64,000 nucleotides of DNA from the NCBI GenBank assembly GCA_015680905.1, contig CM027382.1, positions 8,033,501 to 8,097,500 on the forward strand, in the 5' to 3' direction. This DNA is from Coptis chinensis. Taxonomy: Eukaryota > Streptophyta > Magnoliopsida > Ranunculales > Ranunculaceae. The notes under the pieces are model-generated. The model had not been told where the DNA came from. It did not search any database and worked only from the letters and a program-made list of their open reading frames with translations. Both the position numbers and the translations under genes were made by a program. This document shows, in pieces, positions 47,758 through 59,653 of the stretch; position 1 is the stretch's first letter, and each line of letters starts with the position of its first letter.

Positions 47758-48110
47758 ATGTTATGAATCCTCCAAAATCTCCACCTTTGATGAACAGACA
47801 TCCAGTAAGACAAGTGGATTATGATAATAGAAGAGAGTTTTCTAGTAGAGGCAACCGTTCAGAGTCACGCTACTTTGGTCAGAGGCTTCAACTAACCGCT
47901 TCCATATGATGTTGACGAGTCAAATGTTATGTATCCTCCAAAATCTCCACCTCTAGTGAACAGACAGCCAGTAAGACAAGTTGTTTCTGAAAATGGAAGA
48001 GGGTTTTCTGGTAGAGGCAACCATTCAGAGCCACGCTACTTTGGTCAGACTAGGTCACACCCCGAAGGTAGGCGAAGAATGCGGGTGAGTTTGGGCACCT
48101 GATGGTGTAT
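47751..48110 (+). other. duplicated Arg/Gly-rich coding-like exon, unknown gene
   Basis: A segment repeats with a 166-bp offset (47751-47889 and 47917-48052, about 88 percent identical). Both copies are open in the plus direction: [20 protein letters not shown] then REFSSRGNRSESRYFGQ, and DESNVMYPPKSPPLVNRQPV then GRGFSGRGNHSEPRYFGQ, ending RRRMRVSLGT and a stop at 48102. Between copies the frame is shifted by one base. It looks like the last exon of a host gene with an internal 55-residue repeat, low in complexity and perhaps RNA-binding (RG motifs). I do not recognise the protein. It abuts the truncated end of the Athila-like pol. Confidence 0.5.
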
Positions 48111-50761
48111 CTGGTCGAAGTATACGCCAACAACCTGTTACAATTATTATTTTTTCTTTTTGTGCTACTTGTGCTTGAACAGTTACATATATAGCTTCCT
48201 GTATTGGATGTCCATTTGATGCATTTAACTGTTAATTCTAATCATTATGAAGAGATGAAGAAATGACGAGTGAAAAAGAAGTTTGAGGCATTTCTAGTGC
48301 AAGGAATGCGCGTCAAATAGTTCGTTTGGTCCCTTCCTTTTGTGTCCCAAAGCTTAGATAACTGCAATCGAGAGTATCCTGTTTCTTGTTAATGCCTGTC
48401 AATAATTTGTTACAGCTAAATATCTACAACTACAATAATTTATTAGCATAATTTTCCTGCTGCAATCTATTTGCTTAATAGTTTTGTTTTTGGTAACTCA
48501 TTTGCTTAATAGTTAATACAAGGTGCGGACGTAGTCGTGGAAAATGTGTCATCTGTTTCAGGACGTATTTAAGCCAGAGTCTACAGAACGTATCAGGCTA
48601 TCAGTGCACTCCAAGTTCCAATTGTGATATGGTTAGGGCGAAAATTAATCTCTGGAATACCAATAAAACATTAATTTACATGTTCTTTTCAGTTTTTCAA
48701 TCCCTCAAATCACAGCGATACTGTTAAGGGACTTGTCATTATAATTTAGTGCAATCTTTTCACTAAGAATTATCATACAAAGAGTTCTTCCAGGCCCTCC
48801 TTTCCATGTCACAGCTCTGAAGTTTTGTACAAGACTTGTTCACGGGAAGGAGCTCTGAAATTATCAAGGCTATGTTTTTCCTGGCAAATATAACCTCTCC
48901 TTGTGGACTGCTCCCCTTATGTACTAGCCATAGTTGAGTGTGTTTTTGTAAGATTTATATTTGATACAGGTTATTCGATATTTTATTTTTAATAGAAAGT
49001 TGAGGATGTTTGATAATTGTTACCACTAGCTTTTAAGCCCGAACTACGGTCGGGCCTGTTATATTGATAGTTAATGATCCAAAAGCCCAAAGTTCATTTG
49101 AAAAAATAATACATGTACATTGATTGTTAATGTTAATAAATAATATATGTATTGATTTGATTTTTGAATTATAACTCTTTACTTTTAAATAAATAATAAA
49201 CAATTTCATGTATAATTGATTTTTGGTTTTAAAATTATTTTTGCTTTTTAAACCCAAATAACGTAGTCTTTTGTTTGATTTTAATGCATAAGCCCATTTG
49301 TTAACCTTCGGGCAAAAGATGTGCTGCATATGATAGAGAAGTTATTCCACGTTAGCGACTTCAAATCAAAAGCTAATTTAATAAAAATAACTAAAAATCA
49401 GGATGCAAGCAGATCAAAATACAACCCTGACCTAATAGAGATGTAATCATGTATGCAAGTGAATCTGTGAATCCTTTTCAACTCCACAAACAAATCAAGA
49501 TGAACAAAGATGAGTCCAAGTAAATTTGATTAATGAATTTCCTTATGGTAACGCTTCTCTCTTCAAGAATTTACTATCTTTTCTCTTCGTGATCTACATT
49601 TGGCATCGAAGGTAAGTCTGAGGGCATTATAACATGTATGTTTGCACGTCAAATATATCCACTGGTTTCCTAAATCCTGATAAACAAAAGTTCGGATTTT
49701 CTGCTACAACACCAAGTGCTATCCAATGATAATGAAACCATAGCATCCATATCAAAACTAAGAAGCTATATTCACCAAAAATGCATCTCTGACATGACTG
49801 GTCATACACTTCACTAAGCATCTAGCTCAAATAATCAAAGGAAACAAAAATAACCTTTGGAGATACCTATGATTTGAAACTGTTTTACAGAAGCAATAAC
49901 AAGGTGGGGATCATCGATTCCATAATTAATTGGCTCCACATTGTAGAAAATCAAATGCTCTTAAGCATTAAGATATTGGACAAAATTTGCAATGACTGTG
50001 AACTCACATTGATTAAATCTAGAAATGCGAGTTTCATACAATGAGTACAAATGCTTTTCCAAATCCAAAGAGCACCAACCTTAATATTGATAGTGCTAGC
50101 TAAATTTTGGATTTGGGTATGTTTAAGCAATCTGCAAACAACCAAGAAACACGGTAATGTATGTATAAGGCTATAAGCATTTGAAGTATCAAAAGTGTTC
50201 CAAGTTCAAACTTCAACTGCAAACCATTTAGCAAAGCAATCCAATAGAAATCTAGAGCTCTCCTTGCCAAATTTTCAAACATCTTTTATCTATACTAATA
50301 AAATACAATGAAAACATTGCTTCAACCATGATTTAGTCACAAACATGACCATCCTTATCAATTTGGCTGCGTTATAAGTAAGATTAGAGGAGCCCAACAT
50401 TTTTTTAGAACTTGGACACCAAGCGCCATGCGAGAAGTACACGGACTTGCTACATGAATTTGTTTTATTCACCAATTACGATTACAACCAATGATGTAGA
50501 GTATTAATTACAACCACCATATAGTTTTAGGTAAATAAAGTGTTCCAAGCTTTGGATACGAATCAAAACCGCTTCCAATACTTGAATGGCGAAGATCGCC
50601 ACCCTTGATTGGATATCCCAAATTCTACAGACTAAATCCAATCTACGTCTAGGCTAAGAGATAAATTACATATCTAAGAGGTAATATTTGGGTTGTCCCA
50701 AATTCTCAAGGCCTTATGCAAAACGTGACCCTCATTCTCCAGTTTCAACTCCAATCATCAG
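48111..50761. other. gene-poor stretch
   Basis: No gene recognised. The first kilobase may be 3' flank of the RG-rich exon. 49130-49250 is very AT-rich. A minus-strand frame at 49627-49821 (WIALGVVAENPNFCLSGFRK) is probably chance. Confidence 0.4.
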
Positions 50762-50943
50762 TTGGTGCTAGCTTCATTGAACCTGGAGGATCATCAGAAG
50801 ACCCACGCCCCAACTATTTTCTTAAAGGACGACGACAGTGTTAACAGGCTTGTTACCCGTAAGCTACTTGAAAAGTTGGGTTGCCATGTCTCACTTTTGA
50901 ATTTCGCCTTAACCGCTGCTAGGCTAGTAAGAAACGGATTCTA
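50762..50943 (+). pseudogene. receiver-domain-like fragment (two-component type)
   Basis: A plus-strand frame reads LEDHQKTHAPTIFLKDDDSV followed by NRLVTRKLLEKLGCHVS. This resembles the first strand and helix of a response-regulator receiver domain, where plant histidine kinases have a hydrophobic strand, a pair of acidic residues and N-x-x-V-x-x-x-x-L-x-x-x-G. The phosphorylated Asp and the rest of the domain are missing, and the frame ends at 50943. The match is short, so the identification is tentative. Confidence 0.4.
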
Positions 50944-53180
50944 AAAGCCAAGGTTTTAGCCTATGTTCTCTTTCTCTGCTCAAGAGTGGTCAGTCCCCTA
51001 TAAAAGCTCACTGTAGAAACAACACACATTCTGTTAGAAGCCTATGAATAAAGAACGGTCATGAAACAATGAACAATAAATAGATATAAGCAAACATTTA
51101 TGATAAGGTGATGCCTTTGTTGATATTAATGATGTTTTATCATGATGGAGATTCGAGATGTACCTGCCAAAGATGTCTAGCCTAACCACAGAGTTTGCTG
51201 GAATGCCAATGTCATCCCAGTAAGCACTAACAAAGAGAACTTCGGCAAATCGAGAGAGGGCCCATCCCAAAACTGTAAAATGAAACTCAATCTAGAGCTA
51301 CATCAGTATATAAAGCAGAAAAGAAAAAGACAATAGATCATTTATAAAGAAATTGTGGGATGTTCCTTTTGTACCTCATGATTAGTTTCCATTCCAACCT
51401 TCTTTGCTTTGACATCAAGTGAATCTGAGAACTTAACCGACATTAATGATAGCAAAAAGTGGTTATGTCCGGGCTATATGGCTGATAACAAATGGCAAGA
51501 AAAACTTGGCAAAGCTTCAAGAATAGATCTCAGTATCAAATTCCAAAAATATAGTGCTAAATTTTAAAAAGTACATGATTTTCACAAACAATTCAAATTA
51601 AGCCCAATAAGTACCTGACATTGTCCAACAAAGACTAATATAAAAAAGAGCAATAATTCAATAAAGTAATCACAATAAATCCAGATACTAAGAATGCAAA
51701 AGAACTAAATGAATGCACGCGACTACCATTTTATTAGCTCACTTTTTAACATTTTTGCAAATTATGTTGCTTTTCAAGTCAACCATGATATAAAGAATTA
51801 ACAGTGGCAATTTGCCTTCAAAGTTCCTCAACAATGGCCAATGGGGATTACATTTTGAAAGAACAACTAATGAGAAATAATTACCTTAAATAGATATACT
51901 GCTTTCAAAGGATTCCAGGGGTGGTTCACCATTGATGAAAGAGAAACCATGAAAACTTGCTAGAAGAGGTTGAAAGACTAAAAGCTGACACGCCTTGTGA
52001 TTCTGGTCATACTGGAGAAGGTCAGTGTAAGAATTATTCAGAAAGCCAAGGCTTTAGCGTAAATCCCATGAACTCATGTTCATGTGCACTTTTACATCTA
52101 CTTCAGCGGTTAAGACATCCACATCTAACAAAGAAACAAAGAAAACTATTTAATAAAACATTCCCAATGCTAAAATTTATTCTTTTCACCATTTATTAAA
52201 GTTGAATAATTCGTTAGTCTACGGAATTCCAAGAAACTATTGCCAAGGAAAGATTAAGAATGGTCTTTTAACTCATTTAACCCTATAGACTAAATAGAAA
52301 TAACCCGTTTAACCCTGAGATGGTCTTTTAATGTTATTTCTCAATTACATTACTGCTTTAATGGCGAATTACATTAGTGCTTTAATGGTCGAAGATATCA
52401 TATATTAACAATAATCATTTATGTTGGTCTTTTGAATTCTAATCTATGGGTAGCGAAATGAGGCATATAATCATTGCAAACATAATAAGATTGATTGACA
52501 AACTGTTTTTACTATTAGAATATGGGAAAATAGTAGAACAATCACATAAAAATACAAAGTACAGTTAGTTGAGGAAAAATCAATGTCAAACAACTTTTCT
52601 TGTGCTTGTATTGAAAAATTTTATAGATAATTGATTAATTTCCATAAAGCCAAAATGAGGAAGAACGTGTTGTGAAGAATCCAAAATAGTTTTGAAGCAA
52701 GTATTATTAGGAAATTGAAAACTGACACACAAACTCATGTACTGAAATTGAAATAGTCAATAATGGAAAGGAATAATATGAAATGGGACAATATATATCT
52801 GGAGAGCCAAAAGGGATTCATTCTGCATGAGGAGCCATACAAACACACAATCCAATAGAAAGCCTAGGTTTTCAAATTATGAAAAATCAAAAGTAGAAAG
52901 CACATATTGCATCTCCTAGTTATGGAATGGGAATTCATGATACAACTTTCACTAAATATGAAACAATAACTGCATTACCTAAGATAAAGTAAGCTTCCTT
53001 CAAGGTTGATTTGCATTTGTGCATTAGGCACTTACATGTTCTTCTTTCGACTTTCGTAGTAGTTTCTCATGATGCAAATAAAGCAGCCCTCCAAATCCAA
53101 GTATTCTATCAGTTTGTTCACTTTTTTGCAATCAATTTGATCCTTTATTTCACTTTATGAAAAAGAGCATCAAGTAGAGG

Positions 53181-53310
53181 TGAACATACAAGTTAAAACA
53201 TCTTTGTGGTAGCAAAGACTTCTATTCGGGTGAACATATCAATTAGAGCATCTTTGTGGTAGCAAGGACTTCTATTTGGGTGAACATACCAATTAGAGCA
53301 TCTTTGTGGA
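53181..53310. repeat. 50-bp tandem repeat, 2.6 copies
   Basis: GAGCATCTTTGTGGTAGCAA followed by GGACTTCTATTTGGGTGAAC repeats with period 50 (TCTTTGTGG at 53201, 53251 and 53301). Confidence 0.92.
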
Positions 53311-53595
53311 TCACACTGAATCAACATAAAATTGTTAGAGTTACATGAGTCTAGTATTATGATTACACGTAAAATGAAATGACTTGAAGCTATTAACATA
53401 ATATGAACACACTTACTTTCTATGACTTTTGACATTTTTATATATAGTGTTATAATCTCTTGTGAGTTAGGTACTTGTCCAGTAAGTATAGGAACTGCAA
53501 AACCTTCTCAGTTATAATCTTCTTGTCAGTCTTCTCTTGACCTTCACCAGTGCAACTACGCTTACTTGCAAGCGTATTCAACAATTTTAGCATCT

Positions 53596-53727
53596 CTTGA
53601 ATTGGGGTTCTAACCATTAGACTTCTATAAGCATCATTATCAGATTAATAAAATGGTGCACATGCTTGAATTGGGGTTCTAACCATTAGACTTCTATAAG
53701 CATCATTATCAGATTAATAAAATGGTG
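53596..53727. repeat. 69-bp tandem duplication
   Basis: CTTGAATTGGGGTTCTAACC through AATAAAATGGTG at 53596-53658 is repeated without change at 53665-53727. Confidence 0.95.
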
Positions 53728-54088
53728 ACATGATTAACATATATATTTTTTTTTTTGGTGGAAAAACTAACATCCTTTATTATTTATCAACCCCTCGGGA
53801 TACATAAATAAACCCTCAACAAATAAAAGTCAAAGAAAATATTATCTATCGTATTAAAATATTATCAGAGTAAAGTAAAAGCAAAGTCAAAGGAAAATGT
53901 ATCGGTTAATCATGTAATGTAATAAAAATAAGTCAAAGAAAAGCTCATCCAACGCCATGCTAGCGAGTATGATCTTTTACTTGGGAAAAAATTTCAAACT
54001 ACTTTGAACCATCTAATAGCCACAATCAAATTAAATTAATGACTGATAATTAGCAGTCATAGTTAAATTAATGAATTGATAGCATGCC

Positions 54089-54743
54089 CTATGAAGCACG
54101 AACACTCCTCTATGGGCAACGTATCCATGTCGGACACATATCAGACACCGACACTCCCCGACACGTGTCCGATACTCGATTTGGAGTGTCGGATTTATTA
54201 ATTAATTTTTAGAATTTCTGACACTCCATGGACACGCTAGGGACACATGGGGACAAATCTACATTTTATTCCTATTTTTTAAAAAGTGATTAAAATACTT
54301 AAAAGAATACACAACTTGGGTAGGGGTTTTATTTCACTCTTGAAATAAGAAAAATGAGGCACAATGCACTCCACTCACGCTTTGATGATTGCCAAGTCCT
54401 TTTTATATATATTTGTTACAAATCTTCTGTAATTCTTATTTCTTTCTTTGGCATTAACTTGCATTATTGGACATGTATGTTGTTGTTTAATATTTTAGAG
54501 TTGGACATCTTCAAAACTAGTGTTCATATTTTGATTAAAATTTGGTGGAGAATGTTAAATTTCAATTATATATATATGAGCATATGGCTATAATGTGCGC
54601 ATAAGAATGTGGGTGTATCCCTCCTATATATATATAATTCTTTTTAACGTGTCCATGACGTATCCGTGTCCTCCTTTTTTGAATTATGTTGTGTTTGCGT
54701 GTCCGTGTCGTGTCGTATCCATGTCAGTGTCCGTGCTTCATAG
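54089..54743. mobile_element. MITE with TIR CTATGAAGCACG and 8-9 bp target duplication
   Basis: The 655-bp segment starts CTATGAAGCACGAACAC and ends GTGTCCGTGCTTCATAG, inverted ends of at least 12 bp that continue loosely with GACAC-rich words. AGCATGCC(C) flanks it on both sides (54081-54089 and 54744-54752), an 8- or 9-bp target duplication as made by hAT or Mutator elements. No transposase is encoded. The interior is AT-rich. Confidence 0.9.
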
Positions 54744-54780
54744 AGCATGCCCTCAAAGCTACAACTTACTCACTATTTTG

Positions 54781-55145
54781 AGTAGTTATACCCTTCCCTA
54801 TCCTAGCAGCTAGATGGTAGCTCTTCTTCTTTCTTGTCAGTCTAACGTAACTCAAGCTAAGATCAAAGTGAATGATACTTTTAGAAGTTGGTGTGCAAAT
54901 TAGGAGCTTTGTTTGAACTTCGGTTGATTTGCTTCCCCTAGTGTCTTCTAGTCTTAGTAGTTTCCCTTCCTTATCCTAGCAACTAAATGGTATTAGCTCT
55001 TCTTTTAGAAGTTGGTGTGCAAATTAGAGAGCTAGTTCAGAACTTAGTTGGCTGCTTCCCCTAGTGTTTTCTAGTCTGAGTAGTTACCCTTCCCTATCCT
55101 AGCAGCTAGATGGCAGCTATTTTTCCTTCTTGTCAGTCTAATGCA
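54781..55145. repeat. three diverged copies of a 70-120 bp repeat
   Basis: AGTTACCCTTCCCTATCCTA followed by GCAGCTAGATGG occurs at about 54781, 54955 and 55079, with shared flanks such as GCTTCCCCTAGTGT.TTCTAG and AGTTGGTGTGCAAATTAG. The style recalls intergenic plant mitochondrial DNA, so it may be a nuclear insertion of organelle origin; this is a guess. Confidence 0.7.
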
Positions 55146-55230
55146 ATTATGCAACTACTGGTAGTTTGGTAGTTGAGTAAGGGTAGTGCAGCTCGGTCCC
55201 CCTTTAAAAATAGGTATCAATCCAGTAGAA

Positions 55231-55717
55231 GAGAACCAAGTGGCTATCGTAGCTTATTAGTCTGAAAGTAAGTCCCTACTTTGCTGCCCAGTGAGGCGAG
55301 CTTTCTTTAAGAAGCTTCTCCTTCAGGTGTACAATATAAGTAAGTAGGATTCTCTTGTAGCTTTTATCCCTGCCCATCAATGAAAATCAATATGAAAGTG
55401 GATTGATTGAGTGTTCTATTAGAAAAGGACATTCGGTAGACCCAATATCTATCAGTACTCGCGATTTTGGGAGCATAAGAGAGCCAAGCGGCTATCCTAG
55501 CTTATTAGTATGGAAGTAAGCCCCTACTTTGTTGCTGCCAAAGAGGCGATTTTTTAAGAAGCTCCCCCCAGTACAAATATAAGTAAGTAGGATTCTCTTG
55601 TAGCTTTCTTCCCAGCTCGTCAATGAAAATCGATATGAAGTGGATTGATTGAGTGCTCTATTAGAAAAGGCCATTTGGTAGACCCAATATCTATCAGTAC
55701 TCGCAATATTGGGAGTA
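55231..55717. repeat. direct repeat of about 240 bp, two copies
   Basis: The segment starting GAGAACCAAGTGGCTATC at 55231 recurs at about 55481 (GAGCCAAGCGGCTATC), with shared AAGTAAGTAGGATTCTCTTG, GTGGATTGATTGAGTG and GACCCAATATCTATCAGTAC. About 85 percent identical. No coding similarity. It may belong with the preceding repeat as one organelle-like or repeat block ending near 55860. Confidence 0.9.
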
Positions 55718-56088
55718 CCCAGGGAAATCATAAGGCCTCTACATTGAGGAAAAACCTGTTCTGTGTCTAGCTCTGTCTAGAGGTGCTACTTTTTAGTCTG
55801 TCTTATGATCCCTACTCCTAAGATGGAATAACTAACGCGGACGAAGGAGGAGCTATACATTATTACTTTTTGTAGTTGGTTTCCATTATGCTTATACAAT
55901 GTTAGATATCTCTTACTGTTTTCAAAGTTTTGAAATTCAATATTGAAATATACGCACAATATAAGTATGAGTTGGTTTAAGGAGAAAACTCTAATTACGA
56001 AATTGCATTTAATTTCCTCGTTTAGTTACCGTACAAATAATATGACTACCTCTCAACATTAACTGAAGAACGGAACATAGCAGAATGC

Positions 56089-56178
56089 AGCATAGCAAAA
56101 TATTGGAGGCAACTTAGTGGTCAAGACCATTGGAGGGGTCCATTGAACCCTCTCGCAAACGAAATGCGGCCATATATA
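56089..56178 (+). pseudogene. phospholipase A1-like N-terminal scrap
   Basis: Thirty codons read SIAKYWRQLSGQDHWRGPLN followed by PLANEMRPYI. Plant PLA1-II lipases (plastid or cytosolic acylhydrolases) begin with a very similar I-A-x-x-W-R-x-L-S-G-x-N-x-W-x-G-L-L-x-P-L-x-x-x-L-R-R-Y-I block. The similarity ends at 56178, well before the catalytic GxSxG motif. It is short, so it may be misjudged; if right it is a dead fragment. Confidence 0.45.
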
Positions 56179-57571
56179 CCTCCTTCACTATGCCACTTAC
56201 TCTCCATCTATGGTTGGTTTACAAACCAACGTCTGAAGTACAAACTAACTGCATAGCAATTAAAAGTGTCTATATAATGACTTGTACTAAACAATGAAAG
56301 AATCAGCTGCTTTGGACAATAATATGAAATCATTCAAAAGCGGATTCAGTTACAAACAATCACCGAACAAATAAAAAACAAATCTATTACAAATCCAACT
56401 AATGGAATAATCAGAAAGAGATAAAAGGAAAGAAAAAAAATCTTACGTTGGAATGTTTGTTTTGCTCTACTTGCGAACCTCCATTATTCTTCGTAAATTA
56501 TTTATTTACTTTTGGGATCAACCTCCATTTTTGGAGAAGAAAGATCACTTCTTTTTAGACGAAGAAAATAAAGAAGAAAAAGAGGGAATTGAAGAGTTTC
56601 ATTATTAATGAAACTTTGCCCCTCCCCGTGTTTGCATTAGTTTATATTATTTTAATCTTTGATGCTCTATTCTTTCTAGAAATTACAACCCACCACTTTT
56701 TAGTATTGGTTGTGAGCATCACACCCTAAAAAAAACATAGCATATTAGTATATACTCCAATTAATATTATTCTCCAGTTATAACTCGTCTACCGAAGTCG
56801 CAACTTAACAATCACATTTAGGCTGGTCTTAATATGAAGGCTTCCATAAACAGCCACATTATAAATTTAAAATCACAAATTTCATACCTTCAGATATGCT
56901 AACAATCAATGGAAATAAATCTAAAACAAAAATAAAATATATGAACACCATCACACTGTGCAATTTCTAATGGCCAAACTTAGATATCGCTTTGACCAAC
57001 CAAGTCATCCTAATAGTTCATTTGGCACATTAGTCCAGCCAAGTCCACAATTCTTCAACATCAAAAGAAAACAATCATACTCAATCTATAACGTGCTGCT
57101 AATGCTAAATTAATCCAAGACGATGGAAGATGATGTAAGATTTTATAGTACACAATGATTCTCCTTTTAACTGTTTAATAATCAAAGAAAAAAAATTAAC
57201 ATAATCAATTGAGGGGTCTAATTTAACAACCAAAGTTAAAGGTGAAGAAAGTAGGGATTTAATCAATTGTGTACCTGAATCTTTTCTCTCCCAATTAAAA
57301 CAATAGTAATGGTGGCATGCATGGAAATCAATATATAAAACATCGACAATCTTCGATTTGGTGATTAGTGCATTGATTAGCTAATGATTTGGTGCATTGA
57401 TAGCTTATATGACAATACGACATTGGTACAAATACACTCAGAAATAATCCAAGCCCTGAATTGAAATTGGATATATGACAAATAAAAAAAGGACTCGGAA
57501 AATCAACAAAGGACTCAAATGAAAAAAAGGCAAACAAAATTCAGAAATGAATAATTCTCATTGTAAAGGTA
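56179..57571. other. non-coding stretch 3' of the GH9 pseudogene
   Basis: AT-rich sequence. The C-terminal exons of the endoglucanase would be expected here but none are recognisable. Confidence 0.45.
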
Positions 57572-59653
57572 CTAACTCTTATAGAAAGAAAGAGGACCTG
57601 GAGTGTATTGGACTTGGGAAAATGAGGCCCCAGGAAAGAGAGAACACATGAAAGTGTTTGCATGCCCTTTGTTATCATGAAGAGATTGCACCTTTTGAAC
57701 CAAAAATACCTGAAAAGTGCAATGCTTTAGTAAGTTAGTAACATATAATTCAAAGTTAAAACTAAATTATTGAATGAAATATTTAATTAATATATAAAAA
57801 AAAAAATCGGCATTTGGACCTTAGAGAGGAGAATTCTTGCTCCAACATGTTTGTTATCCAAGCCAAATGTATTATCAGACTCATCAACACCAAGTGTTTG
57901 TCCATTAACTTGAATATACTTCAAATAAGTTGATTTTTAGTTGCTTTGTGCAACCATGCAGCACCCCATAACAACTCATCGTATCCTTCAATAAATTGAA
58001 AAACTAATCAGAACAAAACCCTTCAAAAACTACATTCAATAAACTATGGATGGATAGCTGCTTACTTGGTAACCATAATAAGAGCAGTAAAATGGGCAGA
58101 CATATGATTTTAAACCATCACTATAAGCTCCTATGTACTTATCAGAGGATCCACATACCTATGAAGCCCACATTGAAATTCAACTTATAATGAGTAAAGT
58201 TTTAAAGAAAGTCAAAAACAGAACAAAAAAAAACATAGAGAAAGAAAAGACATTTTTTCTTACACCGATAGCTTTTCTGCTCAGAAGCCTGGAGTAAGAG
58301 GGATCAGTTTTCCTAAAGACAAATGAAGCAGTTGCTAGTGTTGTAGCAGTTTCAGCAGCTACATATGACCCAAGACTAATTTTGTCTATCTTGAATATTG
58401 ATCTTCATGTATCCATATCTTCTGGTCTCTCTCAGCAAGCATGGTCCTTATTAGCATCACCAACCTGCCCAACATAATTGTCCAACAGAAAACTTAGTTC
58501 CTTAATAAATAAATAAAAAACATTGAGCACAAAATAAATTTCAAACTGGGGAGAAATTTTCCATTTTTAGGACAAAATTGTTCACAAAAAAACCACATTT
58601 ACTTCAAGATTTGAAAAGTAGAGCAGTGTGGAAAATGTGGAAATGAGAATAGTAGAGTTTATGACTATTTAGTACCACAAACTTTCACTCTTTTTCCTAA
58701 ATGGTACCCGAACTTTGTTTCTCACTTATTCGTATCACGAAGTTTCAATTTGTTTCAATTTAGTACCTCAGTTAAATTTCCATCCAATTCCGTCCAATTT
58801 CACTAATGGCGTTAGCACTATTTACACAACACTATTCATATGAACAGTGTTTTCACTGTTCACGTGAACAATGTTTTTTCAAAAATCAAATTTTGAAAAA
58901 TAAAAAAACACTATTCACGTGAATATTTTTTTTGTAAGAATCTTAAAAATAAATTCTTGAATGAAAAATAATTAAAAAACACTATTCACGTGAACAATGT
59001 TTTTACTATTCACGTGAATAGTTTTTTTTTAAAGATTGATTAAAGATTATTACACAAAAAAAAAAAACGTCCACGTGAATAGTAAACACTGTTCATGTGA
59101 ATAGTAAACACTGTTCATGTGAATAGTATTTTTTATTATTTTTCATTAAAGAGTTTATTTTTAAGATTCTAAAAAAAAAACTATTCATGTGAATAGTGTT
59201 TTTTTGTTGTTCAAAATTTGATTTTTGGAAAAACATTGTTCACGGAATAGTGCTGTGTGAATAGTGTTGTGTGAATAGTGCTAACGCCGCCGTTAATGAA
59301 ATTGGACGGAATTGGATGGAAAATTAACTGAGGTACTAAATTGAAACAAATTAAAACTTCGAGGTACGAATAGGCAAGAAACAAAATTCGGGTACCATTT
59401 AGGAAAAAAAGCGAAAGTTCGTGGTACTAAATAGTCATAAACTCAAATGAGAAAAGAGTTAAAACCCTAACATAAATGGTTCCAGGATAAGCAATAGCAG
59501 TGAGAAGATAATCAGTAGCCCAACGAATAGCTTCTTTTGCATTATGCTACTCACTCTTCATCAAACCCCCAAACTCAAGAACACTCCAAGGAAGCATAGT
59601 AGTAGTGAATACCATAGGCAAACCAAACTTCACATTATCCCCTATTCGTACCT
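57572..59653 (-). pseudogene. GH9 endoglucanase (cellulase) pseudogene, five exons kept
   Basis: Minus-strand exons: 59471-59653 ([27 protein letters not shown], a stop, then NAKEAIRWATDYLL), 58266-58464 (VGDANKDHAC, stop, ERPEDMDT, YVAAETATTLATASFVFRK), 58066-58158 (DKYIGAYSDGLKSYVCPFYC), 57830-57980 (DELLWGAAWLHKATKNQ, frameshift, LDNKHVGARILLSK) and 57572-57709 (VFLVQKVQSLHDNKGHA, YTPGPLSFYKS, stop). This is the middle of a plant glycosyl hydrolase family 9 endo-1,4-beta-glucanase (cell-wall glucan hydrolysis, endoglucanase-17-like), including the Y-D-x-G-D-N region with its nucleophile-side Asp pair damaged at 59650. The signal peptide exon and the C-terminal part with the catalytic Glu are absent. 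Intron positions are conserved, so it is a decayed gene duplicate, not a retrocopy. Confidence 0.92.
58655..59444. mobile_element. foldback transposon with about 175-bp inverted arms
   Basis: GAGTTTATGACTATTTAGTA at 58655 is inverted at the right end (TACTAAATAGTCATAAACTC, ending 59444). The arms run about 175 bp at about 88 percent identity. AAATGAGAA occurs at 58641-58649 and at 59445-59453, a likely 9-bp target duplication, although five extra bases separate the left copy from the inverted arm. The centre has many copies of ACTATTCACGTGAACAGTG-like palindromes. There is no coding capacity. It sits in the intron between the first two kept GH9 exons. Confidence 0.88.

Larger units (their letters stand above)
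50944..54088. other. gene-poor stretch with exon-like islands and tandem repeats
   Basis: On the minus strand 51175-51272 reads GWALSRFAEVLFVSAYWDDI then GIPANSVVRLDIFGR between a TTTTACAG acceptor and a GTACAT donor, and 51360-51442 reads VKFSDSLDVKAKKVGMETNH before a GAG|GTACAA donor. They look like neighbouring exons of one gene but their phases do not join cleanly. On the plus strand 51957-52070 has LLEEVERLKADTPCDSGHTG. None is recognised. Tandem repeats are listed separately. Confidence 0.35.

Noticed and set aside
47751-47760. Whether Athila-like pol and the RG-rich exon overlap as one fusion gene
   Set aside because: They are on opposite strands and only a few bases are shared, so this is a junction and not a fusion.
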